Source: an uncultured Pelagimonas sp.
GTDB lineage: Bacteria > Pseudomonadota > Alphaproteobacteria > Rhodobacterales > Rhodobacteraceae
Direction: 5' to 3'
NCBI RefSeq assembly: GCF_947498515.1
Contig: NZ_CANMKO010000013.1
Span: 1 to 64,000, forward strand
DNA: 64,000 bases
Made by a program: the position numbers and the translations under genes. The number at the start of each line of letters is the position of its first letter. The stretch's first letter is position 1. The notes under the pieces are model-generated. The model was not told the origin of the DNA and searched no databases. It saw only the letters and a list, made by a program, of their open reading frames with translations. Below are positions 26,118 to 35,453 of the stretch, piece after piece.

Positions 26118-27661
26118 GCCGCGTCTCCTTGTTCATTTATTCCAACCGCATGCCGCACCAGCGTTTCGGGGCTTAGCGCGTCCCCTTCCAGTTCGGCGAC
26201 CATACGGCCATCGCGCATGACAATGACACGATCCGACATGCCCATGATTTCAGGGATTTCTGAGCTGACCATGATCACGGATAGCCCCTGTGCCGCGAGT
26301 TCAGACATAAAGTCATGCACCGCCGCCTTGGATCCGATGTCGATCCCCTTGGTTGGTTCATCGAGAATGATGACGCGCGGCTTGGTCGCCAACCATTTGG
26401 CAATGACCACCTTTTGTTGATTGCCGCCGGACAAGGCCCCAACATTGGTATCAAGTGACGCCGCGCGCAAATCCAAACGCTGGGTGTATTCGCGCGCCAA
26501 GGCGAACTCCTCTGCCAGCCGGATGAACCCGTCCTTTGATGTCTTGTGTAGCGATGGCAGGGTGACGTTCTGGAAGATAGGCATATCCAGAATAGCCCCT
26601 TGTTTGCCCCTGTCTTCGGGGACGTAAACAATGCCTGCCTTGATTGCATCCGCCGGGGATCGAATGACACGCACGTCGTCGCCAATCCGAACCGCGCCTT
26701 TGGACGGTTTTGTTATTCCGATCAACGATTGCATGAACTCAGACCGCCCTGCCCCGACCAGCCCATAAAACCCGAGGATTTCGCCGCGCCGCAGGGTGAA
26801 ATTGATGTCTTCAAACTCGGTTGGATGGCTGTAACCCGCGACCGTAAGAACCTTGTCGCCAATCTCGGCATGGCGCTTGGGAAATAATTGATCCACCGCG
26901 CGGCCAACCATCATTTTCACCAGATCGGCTTCGGTGACATCGGCCATCTGTCCGGCTCCAACCAATTGGCCATCCCGAAACACGGTAAAGCGATCAGCAA
27001 TGCGGAAAATCTCGTCGAACTTGTGCGATATAAACAAAATCGCCTTGCCCTTTGCCTTGAGAGTATCGACCAGCTCGTAAAGCTCCTCAATCTCGGTTTG
27101 GCTAAGGGCCGCGGTGGGTTCGTCCATAATCACAACCTGCGCCTCAACCGACAGCGCGCGGGCAATCGCGACCAGATGTCGGGACGCAATCCCAAGGTCT
27201 TTAAGCTTGACAGACGGGCTGATTTTCGCGCCGATCGTGCCTAAAATGTCCGCCGTCCGACTATGCATCGCTGCGGTGTCAATCAACCCAAACCGCCCCT
27301 TGGGCGCGTGGCCGATAAAGACATTCTCGGCAACCGAGAGTTCATCAAATAACACGGTTTCCTGATGGATCGCCGTGACACCCGCATCGGCGGCATCTTG
27401 GGGCGTGACAAAGCGAACCGGTTTACCATGAAGCAAAATCTGCCCGCCGTTCGGCTGATAAATTCCGGTCAGCGTCTTGACGACAGTTGACTTACCCGCG
27501 CCGTTTTCACCAATCAAAGCAGTGACTTGACCGGCAAATAGATGCAGATCAACACCATCAAGCGCTTTGACACCGGGAAAGGTTTTGGTGATCTTATCAA
27601 GGGTAAGAACCGGCTGCGCGTCCTGCGCGGCACTGTCTCCCTCCGGGCTGAGATTTCGCAT
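26114..27661 (-). CDS. rhaT: L-rhamnose ABC transporter ATPase RhaT (two ABC domains)
   Basis: 515 residues with two fused ABC domains as in RbsA/AraG. The N-terminal domain has Walker A GENGAGKST and Walker B VVIMDEPTAALS; the C-terminal domain has the usual altered P-loop (GLVGAGRSE), signature ALSGGNQQKVVIAKWL and VIILDEPTKGID. Drives CUT2-type import. Separated from rhaS by a 98-base gap containing an attenuator-like hairpin. Confidence 0.92.
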   Translation of the reverse strand: MRNLSPEGDSAAQDAQPVLTLDKITKTFPGVKALDGVDLHLFAGQVTALIGENGAGKSTVVKTLTGIYQPNGGQILLHGKPVRFVTPQDAADAGVTAIHQETVLFDELSVAENVFIGHAPKGRFGLIDTAAMHSRTADILGTIGAKISPSVKLKDLGIASRHLVAIARALSVEAQVVIMDEPTAALSQTEIEELYELVDTLKAKGKAILFISHKFDEIFRIADRFTVFRDGQLVGAGQMADVTEADLVKMMVGRAVDQLFPKRHAEIGDKVLTVAGYSHPTEFEDINFTLRRGEILGFYGLVGAGRSEFMQSLIGITKPSKGAVRIGDDVRVIRSPADAIKAGIVYVPEDRGKQGAILDMPIFQNVTLPSLHKTSKDGFIRLAEEFALAREYTQRLDLRAASLDTNVGALSGGNQQKVVIAKWLATKPRVIILDEPTKGIDIGSKAAVHDFMSELAAQGLSVIMVSSEIPEIMGMSDRVIVMRDGRMVAELEGDALSPETLVRHAVGINEQGDAA

Positions 27662-27709
27662 CGCGCATCCCTATCGCAAAGCCCGGCCAATGGCAGAGCA
27701 GGTCTTGGT

Positions 27710-27738
27710 AAAAGGGCGGCCCGTATCCCGCGCCGCCC
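27710..27738 (-). terminator. Attenuator-like hairpin between rhaS and rhaT
   Basis: On the minus strand GGGCGGC (27738-27732), 11 bases, GCCGCCC (27720-27714), then TTTT. It lies inside the operon, so partial termination would give more binding protein than transporter, as seen in many sugar ABC operons. Confidence 0.6.
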
Positions 27739-27759
27739 CTCGCTTTTCTTTAGGGTATC

Positions 27760-28749
27760 TTAGAAGATATCCTTGAAGTCCGCGATATTGCTGGCGTCAT
27801 AGACAAAGGGGTCGGCCATCGCCGCAGCATTGGTGTCATCCAAGGTGATTGTGCCCATACGGCCAATCGCAATTTCTGCACCCGGTTCGGCTTTGGCGGC
27901 TTCGGTTGCCAGCTGGTGGGCCAGCATGGTTGCCGAATAGCCAAGATCAATCGGGTTCCAGATCGCAAAGGATTTGGACGCGCCGCTGTCGATTGCCCCG
28001 GCCATTTCCGACGGCAGGCCAAGACCCGTTACGTTAACCTTGCCAATATTGCCCGCATCGGCAACGGCTTGGGCCGCGGCGACAATGCCAACCGAAGTCG
28101 GGGCGATGATGGCGTCCAAATCCGGATGAGACTGCATAAGGCCGGTGGCTTCGCGATAGGATTTATCGGCAAGATCGTCGCCGTAAACGGTCGAAACAAC
28201 TTCGATACCGGGATAGTTGCCCATCACCTTGTTCATCTCGTCAATCCAGATGTTCTGGTTTGTCGATGTGGTGGTCGCGGACAACACCGCCACTTGGCCG
28301 CCCTCTGGCAAATGATCGGCTGCCAGTTTGATGATCATGTTACCAATCAACGCGTTAGAGGATGGGTTCAGGTGCGCCATGCGGCCATCTTCGGCAACGC
28401 CAGAGTCCCAAGAAATAACAGTGATCCCGCGCTGCATTGCCTTTTTCAGCGTAGGAACAAGCGCGTCAGTGTCATTGGAGGAAACCGCAATGGCGTCAAC
28501 TTGCTGAGCGATCAGCGAATTGATCACCTCGATCTGCCCCTCGGCAGTGGTGTCGGTTGGGCCAGTATAGATGATTTCGACGCCTCCCAATTCTTTGGCG
28601 GCCTCTTCGGCCCCTTCGGCAGCGGCTTCAAAGAACCCGATGCCCAAAGCTTTGACCACCAGCGCAATGCGCATGTCTTCGGCAGATACTGGACCGGCGA
28701 ACAATCCTGCGGCAACGGCCACAGATGTCATGAGTTTTGCAAGTTTCAT
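27760..28749 (-). CDS. rhaS: Rhamnose-binding periplasmic protein RhaS
   Basis: 329 residues. Signal peptide MKLAKLMTSVAVAAGLFAGPVSA, then a periplasmic-binding-protein type I domain (RIALVVKALGIGFFEAAAEG, DAIAVSSNDTDALVP, VISWDSGVAEDGRMAHLNPS). This is the LsrB/RhaS-like group. The start at 28749 has GGGAGG eight bases upstream. It is the sugar receptor of the RhaTPQ importer. Confidence 0.92.
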   Translation of the reverse strand: MKLAKLMTSVAVAAGLFAGPVSAEDMRIALVVKALGIGFFEAAAEGAEEAAKELGGVEIIYTGPTDTTAEGQIEVINSLIAQQVDAIAVSSNDTDALVPTLKKAMQRGITVISWDSGVAEDGRMAHLNPSSNALIGNMIIKLAADHLPEGGQVAVLSATTTSTNQNIWIDEMNKVMGNYPGIEVVSTVYGDDLADKSYREATGLMQSHPDLDAIIAPTSVGIVAAAQAVADAGNIGKVNVTGLGLPSEMAGAIDSGASKSFAIWNPIDLGYSATMLAHQLATEAAKAEPGAEIAIGRMGTITLDDTNAAAMADPFVYDASNIADFKDIF

Positions 28750-28804
28750 CGGGTTTCCTCCCTGGTTTCCCAAATTTGCGGCGCGCCGTTCCATTACTGG
28801 CCGA

Positions 28805-29605
28805 TTACGACGCCGCCTCCTCCTTCACGGCACCAACCGGCACCACGATTAATTTGATGTCTGCCGCATCCACCATGGCGGCGGCGCGGTCGCTGATCCC
28901 GTCATCGGTGATCAGCACATCAATGTTATTGAGTGGACACAGAACCAAACTGGAACGTGCTTCAAACTTGCTGGAATCAACCAGCAAAACCAATTCATCC
29001 GCTTGGCCAATGAGCTTTTGCTCGGCCTGAATGATGAGCGGATCAGCCTCCATAACCCCAAGCGGCCCAACACCTTGCGCGCCCATAAACATGCGGCGTG
29101 CATAAAAGTTGCGGGTGACATCATTATCAAAGGGCGACAGCACAATGTTTTGTTCGCGGTAAATCACTCCGCCGGACATCAGAACCGTGTTTTTGGAATT
29201 CTTGAGGAGGTGTTCAGCCGTCGGAAATGAGTTGGTAAACACCTGACAGCGGCGCGTCGCCAAAGGATGGACCATTTGAAAGGTCGTGGTGCCGCCATTA
29301 ATAATGATCGGCTCCCCCTCTTCGCAAAGTTCAACCGCCTTGCGCGCAATTGCTTGCTTTTGCGCGATATTGATCGCCTCATTCACGGCAAACGGCCGCC
29401 CGGCCAATCCCGGAAGCTGATTGGGGTGAAGGGCTTCGACGCCCCCGCGCACCCGGCGCAACTTCTTAGCCTCATGCAAACCGGCCACATCCCTGCGGAT
29501 TGTCGCCTCAGACGCGCCAGTCAAGCTGCAAAGGTCCAAAACCGTCACAACCGGACGATCCTGTACCGCTGACAGAATGATATTATGGCGTTCCTTTTCG
29601 TGCAT
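28805..29605 (-). CDS. rhaR: DeoR-family regulator RhaR of rhamnose genes
   Basis: 266 residues. N-terminal DeoR HTH (VLDLCSLTGASEATIRRDVA) followed by a sugar-phosphate-sensing DeoRC domain (EGEPIIINGGTTTFQM). In the Rhizobium rha locus RhaR is the DeoR regulator encoded at the head of rhaRSTPQUK. It is divergent from rhaD, with a large inverted repeat between them. Confidence 0.9.
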   Translation of the reverse strand: MHEKERHNIILSAVQDRPVVTVLDLCSLTGASEATIRRDVAGLHEAKKLRRVRGGVEALHPNQLPGLAGRPFAVNEAINIAQKQAIARKAVELCEEGEPIIINGGTTTFQMVHPLATRRCQVFTNSFPTAEHLLKNSKNTVLMSGGVIYREQNIVLSPFDNDVTRNFYARRMFMGAQGVGPLGVMEADPLIIQAEQKLIGQADELVLLVDSSKFEARSSLVLCPLNNIDVLITDDGISDRAAAMVDAADIKLIVVPVGAVKEEAAS

Positions 29606-29651
29606 CTCTTCCTCCCGTTGACGCTAACCGTGCCGCAAAGCAACGATCACT

Positions 29652-29722
29652 GTCAATCACAAAATGTCATTTATCATCATTTTTCGATCATTAGTGATTG
29701 ATTTTGATGATTTGTGATTGAC
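29652..29722. promoter_or_regulatory. Candidate RhaR operator region
   Basis: GTCAATCACAAA (29652-29663) and TTTGTGATTGAC (29711-29722) are perfect 12-base inverted copies 47 bases apart. A further GTGATTGATTT starts at 29694. The pair lies between divergent rhaR and rhaD and fits DeoR regulators, which bind distant sites and form loops. Confidence 0.65.
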
Positions 29723-29792
29723 AAACCGTCGCAATCCAATCACCCTTTGATCAAATCGACTGAGATTATCTGCGGATCGGGAGGAGATCACA

Positions 29793-31889
29793 ATGACCAC
29801 CGAGGCAAATCACCTTGTTTCCTTATGGGATGACAACAAAGCCGCAACGATGAGCGAGCCAGAAAAGCTTCTTTACCGCTCAAATCTGCTTGGATCTGAT
29901 AAGCGCGTGACCAATTATGGCGGCGGCAACACATCCGCCAAAGTCATCCAACCGGACCCGTTGTCCGGTCAGGACGCCGAAGTGTTGTGGGTCAAGGGCT
30001 CTGGTGGCGATGTTGGGTCCATTAAAATGGATGGGTTTTCAACCCTTTATATGGACAAGCTGCGCGCACTGAAAACCATGTATCGCGGCGTCGCCTTTGA
30101 AGACGAAATGGTGGGCTACCTGCCCCATTGTACCTTCAATTTGAACCCGCGCGCAGCCTCTATCGACACGCCACTTCACGCTTATGTCCCTAAAAAGCAC
30201 GTCGATCATATGCATCCCGATGCCATCATTGCGATTGCGGCGTCTAAGGATAGCAAGGCCATGACCAAAGAGATCTTTGGCGACGACATTGGCTGGCTTC
30301 CGTGGAAAAAGCCGGGGTACGAGTTGGGGCTATGGCTCGAAAAATTCTGTCTCGACAATCCAGATGCCAAAGGCGTCGTTTTGGAATCGCACGGGCTATT
30401 TACCTGGGACGATGACGCCAAGACCTGCTATGAGCTCACGCTTGATATCATCAACAAGGCCATTGCTTATTTTGAGGATAAAACCGCCGATGTTCCGGCT
30501 TTTGGCGGCCCAATCCACACCAGCCTTGCCGCCGATGCCCGCCGCGCCTTAGCAGCGAAACTGATGCCCGCCATTCGCGGGTTCGTTTCCGGCCAACAGC
30601 ACATGGTTGGCAATTTTGTCGATACCGACGCGGTGCTCGAATTTGTGAACGCCAAAGATATGCGCGATCTCGCAGCACTTGGCACCTCTTGCCCGGATCA
30701 CTTCCTAAGGACCAAGATTTGCCCGCTGGTGGTCGATTTCGATCCGGCCAAGGGCAACATCGACGATGTATTGGCCGGCCTCGAGACGCAAGTCGCAGAG
30801 TATCGCAAGGGTTACGAAGCCTATTATGAACGCTGCAAACACCCCGACAGCCCGGCCCTACGGGACCCCAATGCCGTGGTTTACCTCATCCCCGGCGTTG
30901 GCATGATCACTTTTGCCAAAGACCGCGCAACGGCACGTATCTCTGGTGAATTCTATGTCAACGCAATCAACGTGATGCGCGGCGCATCGGCCGTTTCCGA
31001 TTACTGTGGCTTGCCCGAGCAAGAGGCCTTTGACATCGAATACTGGCTCTTGGAAGAAGCCAAACTTCAACGCATGCCAAAACCCAAAAGCCTTGCTGGA
31101 CGTGTGGCTTTGGTCACCGGCGGTGCGGGTGGAATCGGATCGGCCACCGCCGAACGTTACCTTGCCGAAGGGGCCTGTGTGATGTTGGCAGACATCAACC
31201 AAGACGCCCTGCAATCCACCCTTGCCAACCTGTCGTTGCGCTATGGCAACGACGTGTTGCGCAGCGTGGTGATGAACGTCACCGACGAAGACGCCGTGGC
31301 GGCGGCATATGCGCAAACGGCTGTTGAATTTGGCGGTGTCGATATTTTGGTTTCCAACGCGGGTATCGCCTCTTCTGCTCCTGTCGAAGAAACCACACTT
31401 GAGCTGTGGAACAAGAACATGGACATCCTGTCGACCGGATATTTCCTTGTGTCGCGTGAAGCGTTCAAAATGATGCGTGTGCAAAACATTGGCGGCTCTG
31501 TTGTCTTTGTGGCCTCCAAAAACGGTCTTGCTGCATCGCCCAATGCCTCTGCCTATTGCACCGCCAAGGCATCGGAAATTCACCTTGCCCGTTGTTTGGC
31601 GCTTGAAGGGGCCGAAGCCGGTATTCGCGTCAATGTCGTCAATCCAGATGCCGTTTTGCGCGGGTCCAAGATTTGGGAAGGCGAATGGCTTGATCAACGG
31701 GCCGGAACCTATGGCACCGACAAGGAAGGGTTGGAGGAAATGTATCGTCAGCGGTCTATGCTCAAACGCTCTGTCTTGCCCGAGGACATCGCCGAGGCGG
31801 CGTATTTCTTTGCCTCTGACCAATCGGCCAAATCAACCGGCAACATCGTCAATGTCGACGCCGGCAATGTGCAGGCCTTTACACGCTAA
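29793..31889 (+). CDS. rhaD: Bifunctional rhamnulose-1-phosphate aldolase / short-chain dehydrogenase RhaD
   Basis: 698 residues. Residues about 15-420 are a class II aldolase domain (VTNYGGGNTSAKV; metal-binding His in HVDHMHPDAIIAIA and SHGLFTW). Residues about 430-698 are an SDR (VALVTGGAGGIGSATAERYL, NAGIAS, Y-x3-K in SAYCTAKASE). This fusion is typical of alphaproteobacterial rhamnose operons: the aldolase makes DHAP and L-lactaldehyde, and the dehydrogenase oxidises the lactaldehyde. GGAGGAG lies eight bases before the ATG. Confidence 0.94.
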   Translation: MTTEANHLVSLWDDNKAATMSEPEKLLYRSNLLGSDKRVTNYGGGNTSAKVIQPDPLSGQDAEVLWVKGSGGDVGSIKMDGFSTLYMDKLRALKTMYRGVAFEDEMVGYLPHCTFNLNPRAASIDTPLHAYVPKKHVDHMHPDAIIAIAASKDSKAMTKEIFGDDIGWLPWKKPGYELGLWLEKFCLDNPDAKGVVLESHGLFTWDDDAKTCYELTLDIINKAIAYFEDKTADVPAFGGPIHTSLAADARRALAAKLMPAIRGFVSGQQHMVGNFVDTDAVLEFVNAKDMRDLAALGTSCPDHFLRTKICPLVVDFDPAKGNIDDVLAGLETQVAEYRKGYEAYYERCKHPDSPALRDPNAVVYLIPGVGMITFAKDRATARISGEFYVNAINVMRGASAVSDYCGLPEQEAFDIEYWLLEEAKLQRMPKPKSLAGRVALVTGGAGGIGSATAERYLAEGACVMLADINQDALQSTLANLSLRYGNDVLRSVVMNVTDEDAVAAAYAQTAVEFGGVDILVSNAGIASSAPVEETTLELWNKNMDILSTGYFLVSREAFKMMRVQNIGGSVVFVASKNGLAASPNASAYCTAKASEIHLARCLALEGAEAGIRVNVVNPDAVLRGSKIWEGEWLDQRAGTYGTDKEGLEEMYRQRSMLKRSVLPEDIAEAAYFFASDQSAKSTGNIVNVDAGNVQAFTR

Positions 31890-31946
31890 GACAAAGTTGC
31901 GCTTGATGCCTTTTGCATCCGGCGCAGCCCTTTGAGGGAGGGGACC

Positions 31947-33221
31947 ATGATAGATACATCTGTGATCGAGGCGGAAAACGCCAAACGGGCCAGCGATCTG
32001 GCGCGTGACTTTGACCATCTTGGCGAAAAGCTTGATCGTCGCGGCGTCGACATCAACGCCATTGTTGAGCGCGCCAAAGGGTTTGGTGTTGCTGTGCCAT
32101 CTTGGGGAACCGGCACTGGCGGCACCCGCTTTGCCCGCTTTCCGGGTCTGGGCGAACCGGCCAACATCTTTGACAAGCTTGACGATTGTGGTGTGATCCA
32201 TGCCCTGACCCAAGCCGCCCCATCGGTGTCGCTGCACATCCCATGGGACAAGGCGGACCCCAAGGATTTGCTGGCCAAGGCGGGTCAGCATGGTTTGACC
32301 TTTGACGCGATGAATTCCAACAGCTTTCAAGATCAGGCCGACCAAACCCATTCCTACAAATTCGGTTCGCTGACGCATACAGATACCGCAACCCGCGCCC
32401 AAGCGGTTGAGCACAATCTGGAATGCATCGACATTGGTCAACAGATCGGCTCCAAGGCGTTGACCGTTTGGATTGGCGATGGCGCGAACTTTCCCGGCCA
32501 AACTCATATGGGTCGTCAGTTCGAGCGTTATCTGTCTTCGATGAAAGACATCTATCGCGGCCTGCCCGATGATTGGCGTTTGTTTTCCGAACACAAAATC
32601 TATGAACCGGCGTTCTATTCGACCGTGGTGCAGGACTGGGGCACCTCGCTCATGACCGCGCAGGAGCTCGGCGACCAAGCCATGTGTCTCGTCGATCTGG
32701 GCCATCACGCACCCAATGTTAATATTGAGATGATCGTGTCGCGCTTGATCCATGTGGGCAAGCTTGGCGGATTTCATTTTAATGATAGCAAATACGGGGA
32801 CGACGATCTCGATAGCGGCACGATTGACCCCTATCGTTTGTTTCTGGTCTGGAACGAACTTGTCGATGCCGAAGGCACCCCGGGCCTTGATCTGGCGCAT
32901 ATGATCGACCAATCCCACAATGTCACCGATCCGATCGAAAGCCTGATGATTTCGGCGATGGAAATTCAGCGCGCCTATGTGCAGGCCTCGCTTGTCGATC
33001 GCGCGGCCTTGACCGGCTATCAAGACGACAATGACGCGCTTATGGCTTCGGCCACCTTGCGCGCGGCGTTTCGCACCGATGTGGATGCTATTCTGGCGCA
33101 CGCTCGGGTTTCAGCCGGAGGAGCGATTGATCCGGTCATGACTTTCCGCGCGGCGGGGTATCGCGACCAAGTGTCTGAGAAACGGCCTGTTTCTAGCGGT
33201 GCGGGCGGCGGAATCGTCTAA
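31947..33221 (+). CDS. rhaI: L-rhamnose isomerase, Rhizobium type RhaI
   Basis: 424 residues of the xylose-isomerase-like TIM-barrel family. Metal ligands are visible in WIGDGANFPGQTHMGRQFER, EHKIYEPAFYSTVVQDWGT, CLVDLGHHAPNVNIE and FHFNDSKYGDDDLDSG. It converts L-rhamnose to L-rhamnulose and is the second gene of rhaDI. The start at 31947 has GAGGGAGGGG directly upstream; an in-frame TTG at 31932 is less likely. Confidence 0.93.
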   Translation: MIDTSVIEAENAKRASDLARDFDHLGEKLDRRGVDINAIVERAKGFGVAVPSWGTGTGGTRFARFPGLGEPANIFDKLDDCGVIHALTQAAPSVSLHIPWDKADPKDLLAKAGQHGLTFDAMNSNSFQDQADQTHSYKFGSLTHTDTATRAQAVEHNLECIDIGQQIGSKALTVWIGDGANFPGQTHMGRQFERYLSSMKDIYRGLPDDWRLFSEHKIYEPAFYSTVVQDWGTSLMTAQELGDQAMCLVDLGHHAPNVNIEMIVSRLIHVGKLGGFHFNDSKYGDDDLDSGTIDPYRLFLVWNELVDAEGTPGLDLAHMIDQSHNVTDPIESLMISAMEIQRAYVQASLVDRAALTGYQDDNDALMASATLRAAFRTDVDAILAHARVSAGGAIDPVMTFRAAGYRDQVSEKRPVSSGAGGGIV

Positions 33222-33255
33222 ATCGATAGAGCCTTCGCTGAAGAACACACCTGAG

Positions 33256-33273
33256 GAAGCGATCCGCTTCTTT
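33256..33273 (+). terminator. Weak terminator after rhaI
   Basis: GAAGCG-ATC-CGCTTC (33256-33270) followed by TTT. The stem is short, only six base pairs. Confidence 0.45.
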
Positions 33274-33346
33274 CCATCCCTGACAGACGCCCCCCCAACC
33301 GGCACAGGTTACTGTCCATAACGTGCTGGCCATCCCCCCCCCGCTT

Positions 33347-33860
33347 TAAAACTCATGGCCTTTGCGGCATCTAAGTGAGGAGGAGTTCCGACGACAAACG
33401 GTGAGGATAGCACTGACCAGCGGGCTAACATGCAAACAGGTCGCCGATGATGTCGGCGTTGAACATGTGGATCTCGGCACACAAAGACACGGATGTGGTG
33501 TCGAAAGAGGATTTGAGCTTCGACCAAGCGAATGGTCGGCTTCAGCGCGAGAACCGCATTCTAAAGGAGGCGCGGGAAATCTTAGAAAGGCCACGGGGTG
33601 CTTCGCGAGCCAATAGCCGTGAGGTTTTAGTTAATTGAAGAGCACCAATCTGCATTTCCATTGGCCGGATGTTCCATGTCATGGATGTCAGTCCGCGCGG
33701 CGTGCGTGCTTTGCGCAGCTGTCCTGCCAGCCCTAGACAACGCTCTGATCTGGTCACGCTGGCGCACCTCAAAAAAACAGTCACCTCTTAACCTGCGCGG
33801 CTACGGCAGACCACGGATGACGGAAGAGTTGCGGGAAATCGGCCTAAAAAAAACGTCCAT
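33347..33860 (+). pseudogene. Decayed IS3-family transposase (orfA and start of orfB)
   Basis: Broken frames still read as an IS3 OrfA (EEEFRRQTVRIALTSGLTCK, then QVADDVGV, a frameshift near 33450, HKDTDVVSKEDLSF and RENRILKEAREIL), followed by an OrfB start (AFPLAG, FHVMDVSPRGVRA, GYGRPRMTEELREIGLKK). It stops at about 33860, where another remnant begins. Several frameshifts and no catalytic region, so it is dead. Confidence 0.75.
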
Positions 33861-33979
33861 CGCTTTCCGCGCCCCCCAAAAGGCTGCCTTCACCATGCGG
33901 ATAGGGGCAGCCACTTCTTTTCGCACGGTAATCCCGCCGAAATTAGTGGTGTTCAAAAGTAGAATTTTCTCGGCACGAT

Positions 33980-34516
33980 ATCTGAGGAGATTTGGAATGA
34001 AGAACGGATGATACAGCGACGCGCCGATCATGGCGATCCTGAAGCAAGCAGAGGGCGGTGTGCCAGTTTCTAAACTGTGCCGAGAGCATGGGATGAGCAG
34101 CGCGAGTTTCTTTAAATGGCGGGCGACATTTGGCGGTATGGATGCGTCTTTGATGTCTGAGAGCGAGCTTTTGTCCGCCATTGGTCCGAGAGAACCTGAG
34201 CAGGCGCTCGAAAAAGCGCTAAGGCCGTCCACTGCCCGCCAGGGCATTGCCCTGCAATGTCCCGTGAGGGACGGAGGCGGGAGGTGGCCATGAATGCGGT
34301 CACAGATCACGGGATCAGCATCGCGCTGGCCAGCCGAGCATTTAAGATCAGCGAGACGTGTTATCGTTGCAGTCCAGTGCTGAGTGATGAGAACGAGACA
34401 AATGCAGACTGGTTGGAACGGTTGTCGGTGAACAATGGCTGTGGACTTACACAATGAACGACCCAACATGGGCATTGGCGGCATAACACCCGCCACGAAC
34501 CTGAAAATGGCCGCGT
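33980..34516 (+). pseudogene. Second decayed IS3-family transposase with internal deletion
   Basis: Reads as a different IS3-group OrfA (IMAILKQAEGGVPVSKLCRE, then HGMSSASFFKWRATFGGMD), an OrfB start (RREVAMNAVTDHGISIALAS, then FKISETCYR and ADWLERLS) and directly the OrfB C-terminus (QWLWTY, frameshift, NERPNMGIGGITP). The DDE core between them is deleted. With the preceding remnant it marks a mobile-DNA scar at the boundary between chromosome and island. Confidence 0.75.
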
Positions 34517-34615
34517 TAGCTCTAGAGCCGATCCCCATTGAAATTGAGGGGTACCCGAGGTTTTTTCCCGGAACCTATCGACACAGGATCGGGCAAACGT
34601 CCTAAAGAGAGCTGA

Positions 34616-35026
34616 AAGACGATCACCAACTGCTGCGTGCTTCTTGTCTCACTCCAGAAAATCCATGAGCTCTCAACCCGTGTCATCCGTATACTCGAAA
34701 ACCACAGCGCGAACGTTTGTGTCGACAAGAAAGAACCCTCTTTGCCACCATATAAGAACAAAGATACAGCCTCGACGTTGAAATCTCGTATCATTCAATC
34801 TCGAAAATTTGTTTTTCTTGCGACCAAAAACAGTAAAGAAAGCAAATGGAGCCCTTGGGAGCTTGGTTTGACTGATGGAAACAAGTCACTACGAAACATT
34901 GCACTCCTCCCAGCTCTAGAGGATGACCGCCAAGATAGTTGGACAGATTGGGAATATTTAGGATTGAATGATCGGATTGTCCGGGGGAAAATCAAAGGGC
35001 GGCCCAAGGATGAATGGTTGGTTTGA
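34616..35026 (+). pseudogene. N-terminally truncated TIR-domain protein
   Basis: The frame opens after a stop codon at 34613-34615 and carries about 130 residues with no proper start; the first in-frame GTG (34637) lacks a ribosome binding site. The sequence has the second half of a bacterial TIR domain: VIRILENHSANVCVDKKEPS, SRIIQSRKFVFLATKNSKES, then KWSPWELGLTDG with the catalytic-type Glu. The missing first strand and BB loop suggest truncation by the neighbouring IS remnants. It was probably a TIR NADase-type defence effector. Confidence 0.65.
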
Positions 35027-35310
35027 GACAAACGAGAAAACTCAGCTATTAGTCTGGGCGAATGGTTGAAATGCTAAGCAACAAAGAGGTTTGTTTGGTG
35101 CCCTCAATCAATCTTTGCCTCACGTCGCTCTAGCGCTTGTACGGCTATAGCTTTCTTTGGCCTGTGTGTGATGTCGTAGTTGGTGACCGGATTTAGCCCC
35201 CATTGGTCGACACCAACATCATGGAAACACATGTTTCACATCAGTTGTTGTGAACGAAGCCAAACAATCAGAGCAACCCTTTTGTTCCCCCTAATGTTTC
35301 CTTTCTTTTT
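35027..35310. other. Gene-free stretch
   Basis: About 280 bases between the TIR remnant and the tRNA-like sequence, with no recognisable gene or repeat. Confidence 0.4.
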
Positions 35311-35386
35311 TGGCTGGAAGGGCCGTACTCGAATCTGCAACACACGAGATCAAAACCAGTTGTTCTACCAATTGAGCTGCCACTTT
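35311..35386 (-). pseudogene. Decayed tRNA-Gln(TTG)-like sequence
   Basis: Read on the minus strand, 76 bases align to tRNA numbering: D arm GCTCAATTGGTAGAAC, anticodon loop TTTTGAT with anticodon TTG, T loop TTCGAGT, and a 3' end CCA-G-CCA with discriminator G as in tRNA-Gln. D, anticodon and T stems each have one or two mismatches, and the acceptor stem barely pairs (AAAGTGG against CCTTCCA). I therefore call it a pseudogene. It lies about 70 bases from the supposed transposon end and may be a relic of the insertion site. Confidence 0.5.
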
Positions 35387-35453
35387 CATGGCTGACTTGT
35401 CAGAGAGCTTTTCAAGAACTCGCTCGGAGCCAGTTCAGACTACTCAATATGTC

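Noticed and set aside
27916-28857. 313-codon frame opposite rhaS
   Set aside because: Antisense shadow of a well-supported gene; no domain recognised.
30858-33101. Long minus-strand frames opposite rhaD and rhaI
   Set aside because: Antisense shadows caused by the codon bias of these GC-rich genes.
35311-35386. Functional tRNA gene
   Set aside because: The acceptor stem does not pair and other stems have mismatches, so I call it a pseudogene.
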